From VFZN01 sp963709325 (GTDB lineage: Bacteria; Acidobacteriota; Vicinamibacteria; Vicinamibacterales; UBA2999), in assembly GCA_963709325.1 (NCBI GenBank), contig CAVPVV010000003.1, positions 3,534,001-3,598,000 on the forward strand: 64,000 nucleotides of DNA. Direction: 5' to 3'. The stretch's first letter is position 1; every line of letters begins with the position of its first letter. Below the pieces are notes generated by a model. That model had not been told where the DNA came from, searched no databases, and saw nothing but the letters and a program-made list of their open reading frames with translations. Made by a program: the position numbers and the translations under genes. Shown one piece after another: positions 8,866-16,392 of the stretch.

Positions 8866-8942
8866 GCCGGAGTAGCTCAGCCGGTTAGAGCGAGCGTCTC
8901 ATAAGCGCTAGGTCGGCGGTTCGAGTCCGCCCTCCGGCACCA
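8866..8942 (+). tRNA. tRNA with CAU anticodon (elongator Met or lysidine-modified Ile2)
   Basis: A complete cloverleaf of 77 bases with encoded CCA. The acceptor GCCGGAG pairs with CTCCGGC, the D arm is GCTC/GAGC, the anticodon stem AGCGT pairs with GCGCT around the loop CTCATAA, and the T arm is GGCGG TTCGAGT CCGCC. The anticodon is CAU. CAU tRNAs are initiator Met, elongator Met or Ile2; the paired first acceptor base argues against initiator. The next gene is tilS, whose enzyme converts CAU to lysidine-AU in tRNA-Ile2, so an Ile2 identity is attractive but unproven. Confidence 0.93.
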
Positions 8943-8973
8943 GGCTGCTTCGCAGCCCGATCGCCAGCCATCC

Positions 8974-10380
8974 ATGGATCTGCCAGGCCGCGTGCAGGCG
9001 TTCGCACAGCAGCACCAGCTCTGGACCGCTGAGACGCCGGTGATCGCGGCGGTGTCTGGCGGCGCGGACTCGGTTGCGCTCCTGTTCATCCTGCACGCGC
9101 TCGCTGGAAACGGGCAGCTACGGCTGACTGGTGTCGCCCATCTCAATCACCGAATCCGGGGCGCCGAGGCGGATGCCGACGAGGGTTTCGTTCAGGGACT
9201 GGCCGAACGGCTGAGGTTGCCCTGCTCCTGTCACCTGGAAGACGTGCCGGCTCGTGCTCGGCGGCACCAACAATCGATCGAGGTAGCCGCACGACACGCG
9301 CGGCTCGACTTCTTCGAACGCCTTTCAGCGGGCTCAGGCGCGCTTCGGGTTGCGCTGGCCCACACCCGCACGGACCAGGCCGAGACGGTGCTTCTCCGTC
9401 TTGCCCGAGGTGCCGGGCCGCGCGGGCTTGCCGGGATGGCGCCTCTGACCGGCCACCGGGTCCGACCGCTCCTGGAGGAAAGCCGCCAAACCCTTCGAGC
9501 CTGGCTCGAGGAACGAGGGGAGACCTGGCGTGAAGACGCGTCGAATGCCGATAAGAGGATCGGGCGGAACCTGGTGAGAATCGAAATCCTGCCGCGGCTG
9601 GCCGAGCTGAACCCGGGCGCCGAAGCCGCTCTGGCACGGGCGGCCCGGATTCAGCGGCTCGACGGAGGCCTGCTCGATCGCCTGGCGGAGGGTGAAGCGG
9701 CCCGGCTGCTCCAGAAGGCCGACGGGACCATCAGGTTCTCGATGTCCGCTCTCCGGAACCTGCACGAGGCTCTTGCCCGTCGAGTGGTGCGGGTCGCGCT
9801 GCTTCAGGTGGACCCGGGGCGAACCCCGGGGTGGGACGCGACAGAGGCCGTGTTGGCGTGTCGTAGCCGGCGTCTCGACCTTGGGCCGGTTAGTTTGGAA
9901 CTATTCGGCGATTTGGCTGTCTTATCAAATAGGGTGCGGGTACGCGATCGGCGCGCTCCCGCCCCGGCGCTCGCGGTCGCTCTCACCATCCCGGGTTCGG
10001 CAGCCCACCCGGACGGGTGGTGGACCGTGGACGCCCGAGGACCGCTACCCCGGACCGAGGCGTTTCTCCCCCTGGAAGACGGCACTCCCCCGACAAAAGC
10101 AGCGGAACGGGTCGTCGTGGACGCAGCGGCCGTGGGCCGGCATCTCACGATCAGGAGTTGGGAGCCGGGCGACAGGGTGGAACCGTTGGGCTTGGGCGGC
10201 CGGAAGAAACTGCAGGATGTGTTCGTCGACAGGAAAGTGCCGGTTGGCGAGCGCGGCGAGGTACCGGTCGTGGTGGCGGCGGATGGGCGGATTGTCTGGG
10301 TAGCCGGGCACGTATTAGGTGAGCCGTTCCGGGTGACCCCCCACTCGGAGGCCGTGGTAGTCTTGTCCCTAAGACGCTGA
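8974..10380 (+). CDS. tilS: tRNA(Ile)-lysidine synthetase
   Basis: ATP-dependent ligase that attaches lysine to C34 of tRNA-Ile2, changing its reading from AUG to AUA and its charging from Met to Ile. The 468-residue protein has the N-type PP-loop SGGADS at residues 28-33, followed by AHLNHRIRG and HTRTDQAETVLLRLARG typical of TilS. The C-terminal domain carries WEPGDR and a GxxKLQDVFVDRKVP segment found in long TilS proteins. It starts 31 bases after the CAU tRNA and is followed by ftsH with an 18-base gap, the common tilS-ftsH order. Confidence 0.95.
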   Translation: MDLPGRVQAFAQQHQLWTAETPVIAAVSGGADSVALLFILHALAGNGQLRLTGVAHLNHRIRGAEADADEGFVQGLAERLRLPCSCHLEDVPARARRHQQSIEVAARHARLDFFERLSAGSGALRVALAHTRTDQAETVLLRLARGAGPRGLAGMAPLTGHRVRPLLEESRQTLRAWLEERGETWREDASNADKRIGRNLVRIEILPRLAELNPGAEAALARAARIQRLDGGLLDRLAEGEAARLLQKADGTIRFSMSALRNLHEALARRVVRVALLQVDPGRTPGWDATEAVLACRSRRLDLGPVSLELFGDLAVLSNRVRVRDRRAPAPALAVALTIPGSAAHPDGWWTVDARGPLPRTEAFLPLEDGTPPTKAAERVVVDAAAVGRHLTIRSWEPGDRVEPLGLGGRKKLQDVFVDRKVPVGERGEVPVVVAADGRIVWVAGHVLGEPFRVTPHSEAVVVLSLRR

Positions 10381-10398
10381 CAGCGTCCGGAGGCAACG

Positions 10399-12309
10399 TT
10401 GAACTCGACCCTGAAGAGCCTCGTTTTCTGGTTTGTTCTCGTCGTTGTCGTGGCCCTGGTCTGGAACTTCTCGTCGAACTTCCAGCGAAAGGAGAGCCTC
10501 GTCAGCTTCAGCGAGTTCATCTCATGGGTCGACGCCGGGCAGGTCGACGCGGTCACCATTACCGGCAACGAGATTACCGGAACCACCAAGGCCAAGGAGT
10601 TCTTCCGCAGCTTTGCCCCGATTCAGTACGAAGGCCTCGCAAACCGCCTGATCGAAAAGCGCGTCATCGTCAACGCCAAGGAGCCGACCGCCTCGCCCTG
10701 GGCGGCGCTGCTACTGTCCTGGGCGCCGATTCTGCTCGTGATCGGTTTCTGGATCTTCTTCATGCGCCAGGTGCAGAGCGGCGGCAACAAGGCACTTTCG
10801 TTCGGCAAGAGCAAGGCGAAGCTCTCTTCGTCCGCGCAAAAGAAGGTGACCTTCCGGGACGTGGCTGGTGCCGACGAGGCCAAGGAAGAGTTGCAGGAGA
10901 TCATCGAGTTCCTGAAGGAGCCTCAGAAGTTCCAGAAGCTCGGTGGCCGCATTCCCAAGGGCGTGCTGCTGATGGGGCCGCCAGGGACTGGTAAGACGCT
11001 GCTGGCGCGGGCCGTGGCCGGCGAGGCCAACGTGCCCTTCTTCTCGATCAGCGGCTCCGACTTCGTCGAGATGTTCGTCGGCGTGGGCGCATCGCGCGTT
11101 CGCGACCTGTTCGAGCAGGGCAAGAAGAACGCGCCTTGCATCGTCTTCATCGACGAGATCGATGCGGTCGGCCGTCACCGCGGCGCCGGCCTCGGCGGTG
11201 GTCACGACGAACGCGAGCAGACCCTGAACCAACTGCTCGTCGAGATGGACGGCTTCGAGTCGAACGAAGGCGTCATCCTGATGGCGGCCACCAATCGCCC
11301 CGACGTGCTCGATCCAGCGCTGCTGCGCCCGGGCCGTTTCGATCGCCGCGTCATCGTCAACCGTCCCGATGTCAAGGGCCGCGAGGGGATTCTGGCCGTT
11401 CACACCCGCAAGATCCCGATGGCCGACGACGTCGACATCAGGGTGCTGGCGCGTGGAACGGTCGGCTTCACCGGCGCCGATCTCGCGAACCTCGTCAACG
11501 AGGCGGCGCTCCAGGCCGCGCGCGCGAACAAGAAGCTCGTGACGATGTACGACTTCGAATTCGCGAAGGACAAGGTGCTGATGGGCGCCGAGCGGCGCTC
11601 GATGATCGTCACCGACGAGGAGAAGAGGATCACCGCCATTCACGAGGCGGGTCACGCGTTGCTCGGTATCCTGCTGCCGCAGGCCGACCCGATTCACAAG
11701 GTCACGATCATCCCGCGCGGGATGGCCCTCGGCCTGACCCAGCAGCTGCCGATCGACGAGAAGCACAACTACTCGCGCGACTACCTGATGGACCAGATCG
11801 CACTGCTGCTCGGCGGCCGTATCGCCGAGGAGCTGACGACCGGCGATGTCACCACCGGCGCCGGCAACGATCTCGAGCGCGCCACCGACATGGCCCGCCG
11901 CATGGTCTGCGAGTGGGGCATGAGCGAGTCGATGGGGCCGCTCACCTTCGGCAAGAAGGAAGAGCAGATCTTCCTCGGCCGCGAGATCGCGCAGCACCAG
12001 GACTACAGCGAGGACACGGCGCTCAAGATCGACGCCGAGGTCAAGCGCATCGTGACCAACAACTACGAGCGCGCGACCAAAATCCTCACCGAACACAAGC
12101 AGCGGCTGATCGATATCGCCGACGCGCTGCTCGCTCGCGAGGTGCTCGACGCAGATCAGGTGCGGCGTCTCGCTTACGGCCAGCCGCTCGACGAGCCGGC
12201 GCCGAGCGCCACGCAGCCGCCGGTCGAGGGCCTGCGCGACCGCTCGCGCGAGAAGGAGCGCACGCCGCTGGTTCCGTCGCCGCTGCCGAACCCGCTCACG
12301 CAGGAGTGA
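10399..12309 (+). CDS. ftsH: ATP-dependent zinc metalloprotease FtsH
   Basis: Membrane-anchored AAA+ protease that degrades unstable membrane and cytosolic proteins. Visible parts of the 636-residue protein: a first membrane helix at residues 8-24, a small periplasmic domain, a second helix near 105-122, Walker A GPPGTGKT at 193-200, Walker B FIDEIDAVG, the second region of homology with RPGRFDR, and the zinc site HEAGH at 415-419. The tail is Pro-rich. The start is a TTG at 10399 with CCGGAGG seven bases upstream. folP overlaps the stop by four bases. Confidence 0.98.
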   Translation: MNSTLKSLVFWFVLVVVVALVWNFSSNFQRKESLVSFSEFISWVDAGQVDAVTITGNEITGTTKAKEFFRSFAPIQYEGLANRLIEKRVIVNAKEPTASPWAALLLSWAPILLVIGFWIFFMRQVQSGGNKALSFGKSKAKLSSSAQKKVTFRDVAGADEAKEELQEIIEFLKEPQKFQKLGGRIPKGVLLMGPPGTGKTLLARAVAGEANVPFFSISGSDFVEMFVGVGASRVRDLFEQGKKNAPCIVFIDEIDAVGRHRGAGLGGGHDEREQTLNQLLVEMDGFESNEGVILMAATNRPDVLDPALLRPGRFDRRVIVNRPDVKGREGILAVHTRKIPMADDVDIRVLARGTVGFTGADLANLVNEAALQAARANKKLVTMYDFEFAKDKVLMGAERRSMIVTDEEKRITAIHEAGHALLGILLPQADPIHKVTIIPRGMALGLTQQLPIDEKHNYSRDYLMDQIALLLGGRIAEELTTGDVTTGAGNDLERATDMARRMVCEWGMSESMGPLTFGKKEEQIFLGREIAQHQDYSEDTALKIDAEVKRIVTNNYERATKILTEHKQRLIDIADALLAREVLDADQVRRLAYGQPLDEPAPSATQPPVEGLRDRSREKERTPLVPSPLPNPLTQE

Positions 12310-13175
12310 TCGGGCCGCGCAGGACGTTCCGAATCCCGCTCCCAGGCCGTCCGCCGCTCGAGCTCGGCGGACGGGCCCTGGTGATGGGGATCCTCAATCT
12401 CACCGACAATTCGTTTTCTGCCGATGGCCTCGCCGGCGATCCGGCGACGGCGATCGCTCGCGTGCGCGAGATCGAGGACGCAGGCGCGGACCTCATCGAC
12501 ATCGGCGCGGAGTCCACGCGGCCGGGCGCGGCGCCGATCAGCGCCGCGGAAGAGCTCGCGCGGCTCCACCCCGTGCTGCGGGCCGTCGCCGGCCGAACCC
12601 GGGTGCCGCTCTCGATCGACACCACCAAGGCGGAGGTCGCTAACTTCGCGCTCGATGAGGGAGTGTCGCTGGTCAACGACATCAGCGGCCTGCAGTACGA
12701 CCCGGAGATGGGCCCTCTGATTGCCGCTCGCGGCGTCGCCGCCGTGCTGATGCATATGCGCGGCCGGCCGGACGACATGTATGCGCACGCAAACTATGGC
12801 GACGTGGCAGCCGAGGTCGCGCGGGAGCTGCAGCGGCGGGTCGAACGAGCGGTCGGCTACGGTATCGCATGGGACCGCCTGCTGCTGGACCCCGGTATCG
12901 GCTTCGCAAAGCGGGCCGAGCACAGCCTGGCGCTCCTTGGCGATTTCGCTGCGCTGTCGGCCCTGGGCCGGCCACTGCTGGTCGGTCCGTCCCGGAAGTC
13001 GTTCCTGACTGCCGCTACGGGGCCGCTGCCGGCGGACGAGCGCGACTGGCCGGCTGCCGCCGCGGTAACCGCCGCGGTGCTCGGCGGCGCCCACATCGTC
13101 CGCGTCCACCGGGTCCGGGAGATGGTCCAGGTGGTGCGCGTCGCCGACGCCATCCGTGCGGCGGCGCCCGCTTGA
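12306..13175 (+). CDS. folP: Dihydropteroate synthase
   Basis: Condenses p-aminobenzoate with dihydropterin pyrophosphate in folate synthesis; the target of sulfonamides. The TIM-barrel protein of 289 residues carries VMGILNLTDNSFSADG (the usual family P-D-S is here D-N-S), the IDIGAESTRPGA loop, SIDTTKAEVA, LVNDISG, LDPGIGFAK and GPSRKSFL. The start is the GTG at 12306, forming a GTGA overlap with the ftsH stop; a much longer open frame upstream is out-of-frame shadow of ftsH. Translational coupling to ftsH is likely. Confidence 0.94.
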   Translation: MIGPRRTFRIPLPGRPPLELGGRALVMGILNLTDNSFSADGLAGDPATAIARVREIEDAGADLIDIGAESTRPGAAPISAAEELARLHPVLRAVAGRTRVPLSIDTTKAEVANFALDEGVSLVNDISGLQYDPEMGPLIAARGVAAVLMHMRGRPDDMYAHANYGDVAAEVARELQRRVERAVGYGIAWDRLLLDPGIGFAKRAEHSLALLGDFAALSALGRPLLVGPSRKSFLTAATGPLPADERDWPAAAAVTAAVLGGAHIVRVHRVREMVQVVRVADAIRAAAPA

Positions 13176-13210
13176 CACCATCCCGACCGGCGTGGGATAA
13201 CCGTCAAATC

Positions 13211-13300
13211 GTGCTCACGGTCCAGACCTGCGCGTGTTGTTGCTACGGAGAAAAGGCCTCCGACAGCCGCGCTGTGTATTCACGGATCGTGCACGCCTAG
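13211..13300 (+). CDS. Possible poly-cysteine leader peptide
   Basis: A 29-residue open frame starting at GTG. Residues 7-11 read CACCC, encoded by TGC GCG TGT TGT TGC, and the peptide ends 110 bases before the TlpA-like gene. A strong hairpin with a T-tract follows. This is the geometry of a ribosome-mediated attenuator responding to charged tRNA-Cys, known for other amino acids and reported for cysteine in mycobacteria. Against it: the start is GTG and no good Shine-Dalgarno is visible. The downstream genes are cysteine-dependent redox proteins and tRNA-Cys, which supports the idea. Function is inferred. Confidence 0.4.
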   Translation: MLTVQTCACCCYGEKASDSRAVYSRIVHA

Positions 13301-13334
13301 TCGTACTCGCACGACACCTTTTTCGCAGTCCCGG

Positions 13335-13370
13335 CCCGGAAGGCTTCACAGCTTTCCGGGCTTTTTCGTT
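13335..13370 (+). terminator. Intrinsic terminator or attenuator hairpin
   Basis: A ten-pair stem, CCCGGAAGGC (13335-13344) with GCTTTCCGGG (13351-13360) including one G-T pair, six-base loop, followed by CTTTTTCGTTTTT. It may simply end the ftsH-folP transcript, or act as the terminator arm of an attenuator for the thioredoxin operon starting at 13411. Confidence 0.75.
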
Positions 13371-13410
13371 TTTCTGGTCGTTTTCTGAGGCAAGCACAAG
13401 GAGCAGGAGC

Positions 13411-14643
13411 ATGTGGTCTGAACGAGACAATCGATGGGTGCTCGGTCTCGGCGTCGCCGCCTTCATCGTCGCGACGACCGGCGCGCAGCAGGCGCCGGCG
13501 CTCGCAGGACGCTGGGATGCGATCGTCGTGACCAACGGCGTGGAAGTGCCGTTCCCGTTCGAGATCGCCGGTGCGGGTACTTCCTTGCACGGATGGTTTC
13601 TCAACGGCGAGCGACGGATCGAGTCTACGGATGCGGAAGCCAATGCGGACACCGTGGTGTTTCGCTTCGGCCAATACGCCTCGCGCCTCGAGCTTCGCAT
13701 CAACGGCGAGTCGCTCGCCGGTAAGTACTACCGCGCTCGAGGTGAGCCGCTGCCGGTGACAGCGACAAGGGCGGCGTTGACTGAAGCCATCAACTCGGGG
13801 AACGCGCCGTCGATCGACGGAACCTGGGTAGTCCAGGCCAAGAGCTCGAAAGGCGAGACCGCCTGGCGATTCATCGCGCACCAGACCGGACCGCGTGTGG
13901 AAGCGACAATCCTGCGCGTGGACGGCGATACGGGGACATTGAGCGGCGGCTGGCAGGACGGCCGGTTCGTGCTCGGGCACTTCTCGGGTGCACGTCCGCT
14001 CCGCCTCGAGGTGACGCCGCAGGCCGACGGGACGCTGCTCCTGTCGCAGAACGGTCAGGCGGCCCTCGTCGCGGCGCGAGCCGACACGGCCCGGGTAGCC
14101 ACGATCGGGACACCAACCGACCCGGCCGCGCACACCCGGATGAAAGATCCGTCCGAACCCTTCCGGTTCAGCTTCCCGGATCTCGACGGTCGTGTGGTGA
14201 GCAACACCGACGAGAAGTTCCGCGGCAAGGTCCTGCTCGTGAATATCAGCGGCAGCTGGTGCCCCAACTGCCACGATGAGGCCCCGTTCCTCGCCGCGCT
14301 GTACCGGCAATACCGCGGCCGGGGACTCGAGATCGTGACGCTGTCGTTCGAAGAAGGCGATCAACTGACCAATCCCGTCCGGTTGCGGGCCTTCAATGCC
14401 ACCTACGGCATCGAGCACACCGTGCTGCTGCCGGGCGAACCCGACCAGTTGAACGAAAAGGTTCCCCAGGCGGAGAATCTCAACGCCTTCCCGACGACCT
14501 TCATCGTCGGCCGCGATGGCCGGGTCCGGGCTGTGCACGCCGGGTTCCCGAGCCCGGGCAGCGGCGAATACTATGCGCGGGCCGAGCACGAGGTGACCGA
14601 GTTGGTCGAGCGGCTGCTGGCCGAGAAAGAGTCGCGGCAGTGA
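13411..14643 (+). CDS. Secreted TlpA-like thioredoxin-domain protein
   Basis: A 410-residue exported protein. An N-terminal hydrophobic stretch (residues 10-27) ends in a likely signal peptidase site near TTGAQQ. Residues 30-240 look like two beta-rich repeats of unknown role, each containing a G-W-D/T-W-V strand and a GxxL run. The C-terminal 150 residues are a TlpA/AhpC-TSA domain with the redox motif WCPNC (Cys284, Cys287), the FPTTFIVGRDG cis-Pro segment and a LRAFNATYGI helix. It probably reduces or oxidises periplasmic thiols. The ATG at 13411 has AAGGAG/CAGGAG upstream. The next gene overlaps by four bases and is a DsbD-N-like domain. Confidence 0.88.
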   Translation: MWSERDNRWVLGLGVAAFIVATTGAQQAPALAGRWDAIVVTNGVEVPFPFEIAGAGTSLHGWFLNGERRIESTDAEANADTVVFRFGQYASRLELRINGESLAGKYYRARGEPLPVTATRAALTEAINSGNAPSIDGTWVVQAKSSKGETAWRFIAHQTGPRVEATILRVDGDTGTLSGGWQDGRFVLGHFSGARPLRLEVTPQADGTLLLSQNGQAALVAARADTARVATIGTPTDPAAHTRMKDPSEPFRFSFPDLDGRVVSNTDEKFRGKVLLVNISGSWCPNCHDEAPFLAALYRQYRGRGLEIVTLSFEEGDQLTNPVRLRAFNATYGIEHTVLLPGEPDQLNEKVPQAENLNAFPTTFIVGRDGRVRAVHAGFPSPGSGEYYARAEHEVTELVERLLAEKESRQ

Positions 14644-15125
14644 GAATGGTGCACGTTTTCCGGGCAGCGCTTCTCGTCACGATTTCGGCGACGGCTGCAG
14701 CGGCGCAGACCCAGCGGCCTCGAGCGTCGCTCGAAGTCCCTCAAACCGAGGTCGCCGCCTCGCCCGGAAGCGCCGTGTCCGTGGTCGTCGGCGTAACGAT
14801 GCCGGACGAGGTTCATGTCCAGGCGCATCGTCCCGACGACCCGCTGCTGATTCCCACGGAGCTGACAATCGACCTCCCTGAAGGCATCACCGTCGAAACG
14901 GTGACCTATCCACAGCCCGTGGAGTTCGCGCAGGCGGCGCGTGACCGGCCGCTGCTGGTGCTCGGACCGCGCTTCGACATCAGCGTACGACTGCTGATTG
15001 GCGAGGGCATTGCCGAGGGACAGCGGAGCGTCCCGATCGTCCTGCGGTATCAGGCCTGCAACGAATCGGTGTGTTTTCCACCCGCACGTGCGACGGCAGC
15101 GTGGACGCTGCGGGTGACGCGCTAA
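14640..15125 (+). CDS. Stand-alone DsbD N-terminal-like periplasmic domain
   Basis: A 161-residue exported protein with a signal peptide cleaved near AAAAQT. It matches the immunoglobulin-fold periplasmic domain of DsbD (thiol:disulfide interchange), including the C-terminal pair CNESVCFPP, where the two cysteines are six apart as in the family. No transmembrane DsbD core follows, so electrons must come from another protein, plausibly the TlpA-like partner encoded upstream with a GTGA overlap. tRNA-Cys begins 14 bases after the stop, too close for a separate standard promoter outside this gene. Confidence 0.82.
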   Translation: MRMVHVFRAALLVTISATAAAAQTQRPRASLEVPQTEVAASPGSAVSVVVGVTMPDEVHVQAHRPDDPLLIPTELTIDLPEGITVETVTYPQPVEFAQAARDRPLLVLGPRFDISVRLLIGEGIAEGQRSVPIVLRYQACNESVCFPPARATAAWTLRVTR

Positions 15126-15139
15126 GCGGCGGTTTACGA

Positions 15140-15215
15140 GGTGCGGTGGCGAAGAGGCAAACGCGGCGGTCTGCAAAACCGCTATCCGAGGGTTCAAATC
15201 CCTCCCGCACCTCCA
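15140..15215 (+). tRNA. tRNA-Cys (GCA)
   Basis: A complete 76-base cloverleaf. The acceptor GGTGCGG pairs with CCGCACC, the D stem is GCG/CGC, the anticodon stem GCGGT/ACCGC encloses CTGCAAA (anticodon GCA), and the T stem GAGGG/CCCTC encloses TTCAAAT. The discriminator is U, the main cysteine identity base, and CCA is encoded. It lies 14 bases after the DsbD-like gene on the same strand and may be part of the same transcript. Confidence 0.97.
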
Positions 15216-15582
15216 GTTCAGGAATGGTCGCTCACACAAACATGGTCGTGATGCCTTTCAAAAAGCGGCGCGAGCCCACCCGATGGCTTCGCCGTCTCGG
15301 CGGTTTGGTATGCCAAGGGTCCGCGTCGTCCCGCGGCCATTGGCCACCGCGCCGCCCAGCACCCACGCCACGATTGCCGGCGACGCTTTCCGAGGGCTTG
15401 TGGGGCTGGTGAGGTAACCCGAGCTTCAAGAGCAGGTCCATTCGCACGCCTCCGGCCTATACGGGCACGTGTCACACCTGCCGCACCCGCGGGGGTGAGC
15501 TGAGTTAGGATCGTCTCTTCGGGCCCACCGGCAGCGTCGCGACCGGCCTCCTGCAGGCCTTCCCGGAGGCCTGATTGCACCC
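15216..15582. other. Intergenic region before cdaA
   Basis: About 370 bases with no gene I can support; open frames here lack protein character. It contains short inverted repeats such as TTTGG/CCAAG near 15303 and a GC-rich symmetrical stretch around 15484. The last 40 bases hold competing hairpins over the cdaA ribosome-binding site, listed separately. The cdaA promoter is expected here but no clear hexamers stand out. Confidence 0.4.
15545..15573 (+). promoter_or_regulatory. Alternative hairpins covering the cdaA Shine-Dalgarno
   Basis: GGAGG at 15565-15569 is the only good ribosome-binding site for cdaA, 13 bases from the ATG. It can pair with GGCCTCC at 15545-15551 (seven perfect pairs with GGAGGCC), or be buried in a second hairpin with arms 15554-15561 and 15566-15573. 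The two are mutually exclusive. Translational control of c-di-AMP synthesis is possible but inferred only from pairing. Confidence 0.35.
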
Positions 15583-16389
15583 ATGCCCTGGCTCGCCAAT
15601 CTGCTGCAGCGCCCAGATTTCGACTGGTGGGACCTGCTCGACATCCTGATCGTTTCGGTCGTGGTGTACGAGCTGCTGAAGCTGATCCGCGGCACGCGCG
15701 CGGTGCAGATGGCGATCGGCATCGCGGTCATCGTGGCCCTCTTCTACATTTCGCTGGGCCTGCAGCTCGAAACGCTGAACTGGCTGATCCGAAACGTCGT
15801 CGGCTACGTGGTCTTTGCCGCGATCGTTCTGCTCCAGGCCGACATTCGACGGGCGCTGATGCATCTCGGACGGGCTCCGGTCTTCCGCCGGTTCGAGCGG
15901 AGCGAGAGCGACGACGACACCATCGAAGAGCTGGTCGTGGCGTCGAGTACCTTGGCTTCCCGCCGGACTGGCGCGATCATCGTCGTCGAACGACGGATCG
16001 GGTTGCGCAACTTCATCGAGAGCGGAATCCCGATCGAGGCGACGCTCACCTACGACCTGCTGGTCGCCATATTCCAGCCGACCTCGCCGCTGCACGACGG
16101 CGCGGTCATCGTCCAGGGCGACCGGGTTGCCGCCGCGGCGTGCTTCCTGCCGCTGACGGTCAATCCGCGGCTCAGCCGCGATCTCGGCTCCCGCCATCGC
16201 GCCGCGCTCGGCGTAACGGAAGAGAACGACTCGATTGCCGTGGTCGTGTCGGAAGAGACCGGCGGTATCTCGCTCGTCATCGATGGCGCCATCGAGCGCA
16301 ACCTCGACGCCGATCGGCTGCGGGCCCGTCTCAAGTCCCTCGTCACCTTGAGGCGGACGCTGACCGGCCGCCGCGTGGGGGCAGCCTGA
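15583..16389 (+). CDS. cdaA: Diadenylate cyclase CdaA
   Basis: Membrane-bound enzyme that makes cyclic di-AMP from two ATP. The 268-residue protein has three N-terminal membrane helices (about residues 15-85) and a DAC domain with both signature motifs, LHDGAVIV and GSRHRAALGV. It opens the cdaA-ybbR-glmM operon that is conserved in many bacteria: three bases separate it from ybbR. Cyclic di-AMP usually governs potassium and osmolyte balance and cell wall integrity; the coupling to GlmM, which feeds peptidoglycan precursors, fits this. Confidence 0.96.
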   Translation: MPWLANLLQRPDFDWWDLLDILIVSVVVYELLKLIRGTRAVQMAIGIAVIVALFYISLGLQLETLNWLIRNVVGYVVFAAIVLLQADIRRALMHLGRAPVFRRFERSESDDDTIEELVVASSTLASRRTGAIIVVERRIGLRNFIESGIPIEATLTYDLLVAIFQPTSPLHDGAVIVQGDRVAAAACFLPLTVNPRLSRDLGSRHRAALGVTEENDSIAVVVSEETGGISLVIDGAIERNLDADRLRARLKSLVTLRRTLTGRRVGAA

Positions 16390-16392
16390 GCC

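Noticed and set aside
8877..9146. Small minus-strand frames with a CRRADSNRRPSAYE-like segment near the tRNA
   Set aside because: That segment is the familiar mistranslation of a tRNA gene and not a protein.
11136..12305. Long plus-strand frame joined to folP that would give a 679-residue protein
   Set aside because: The upstream part is an Arg-rich out-of-frame reading of ftsH; folP begins at the GTG overlapping the ftsH stop.
15071..15412. A 113-residue frame spanning tRNA-Cys
   Set aside because: It crosses the DsbD-like gene end and the tRNA and has no protein-like composition.
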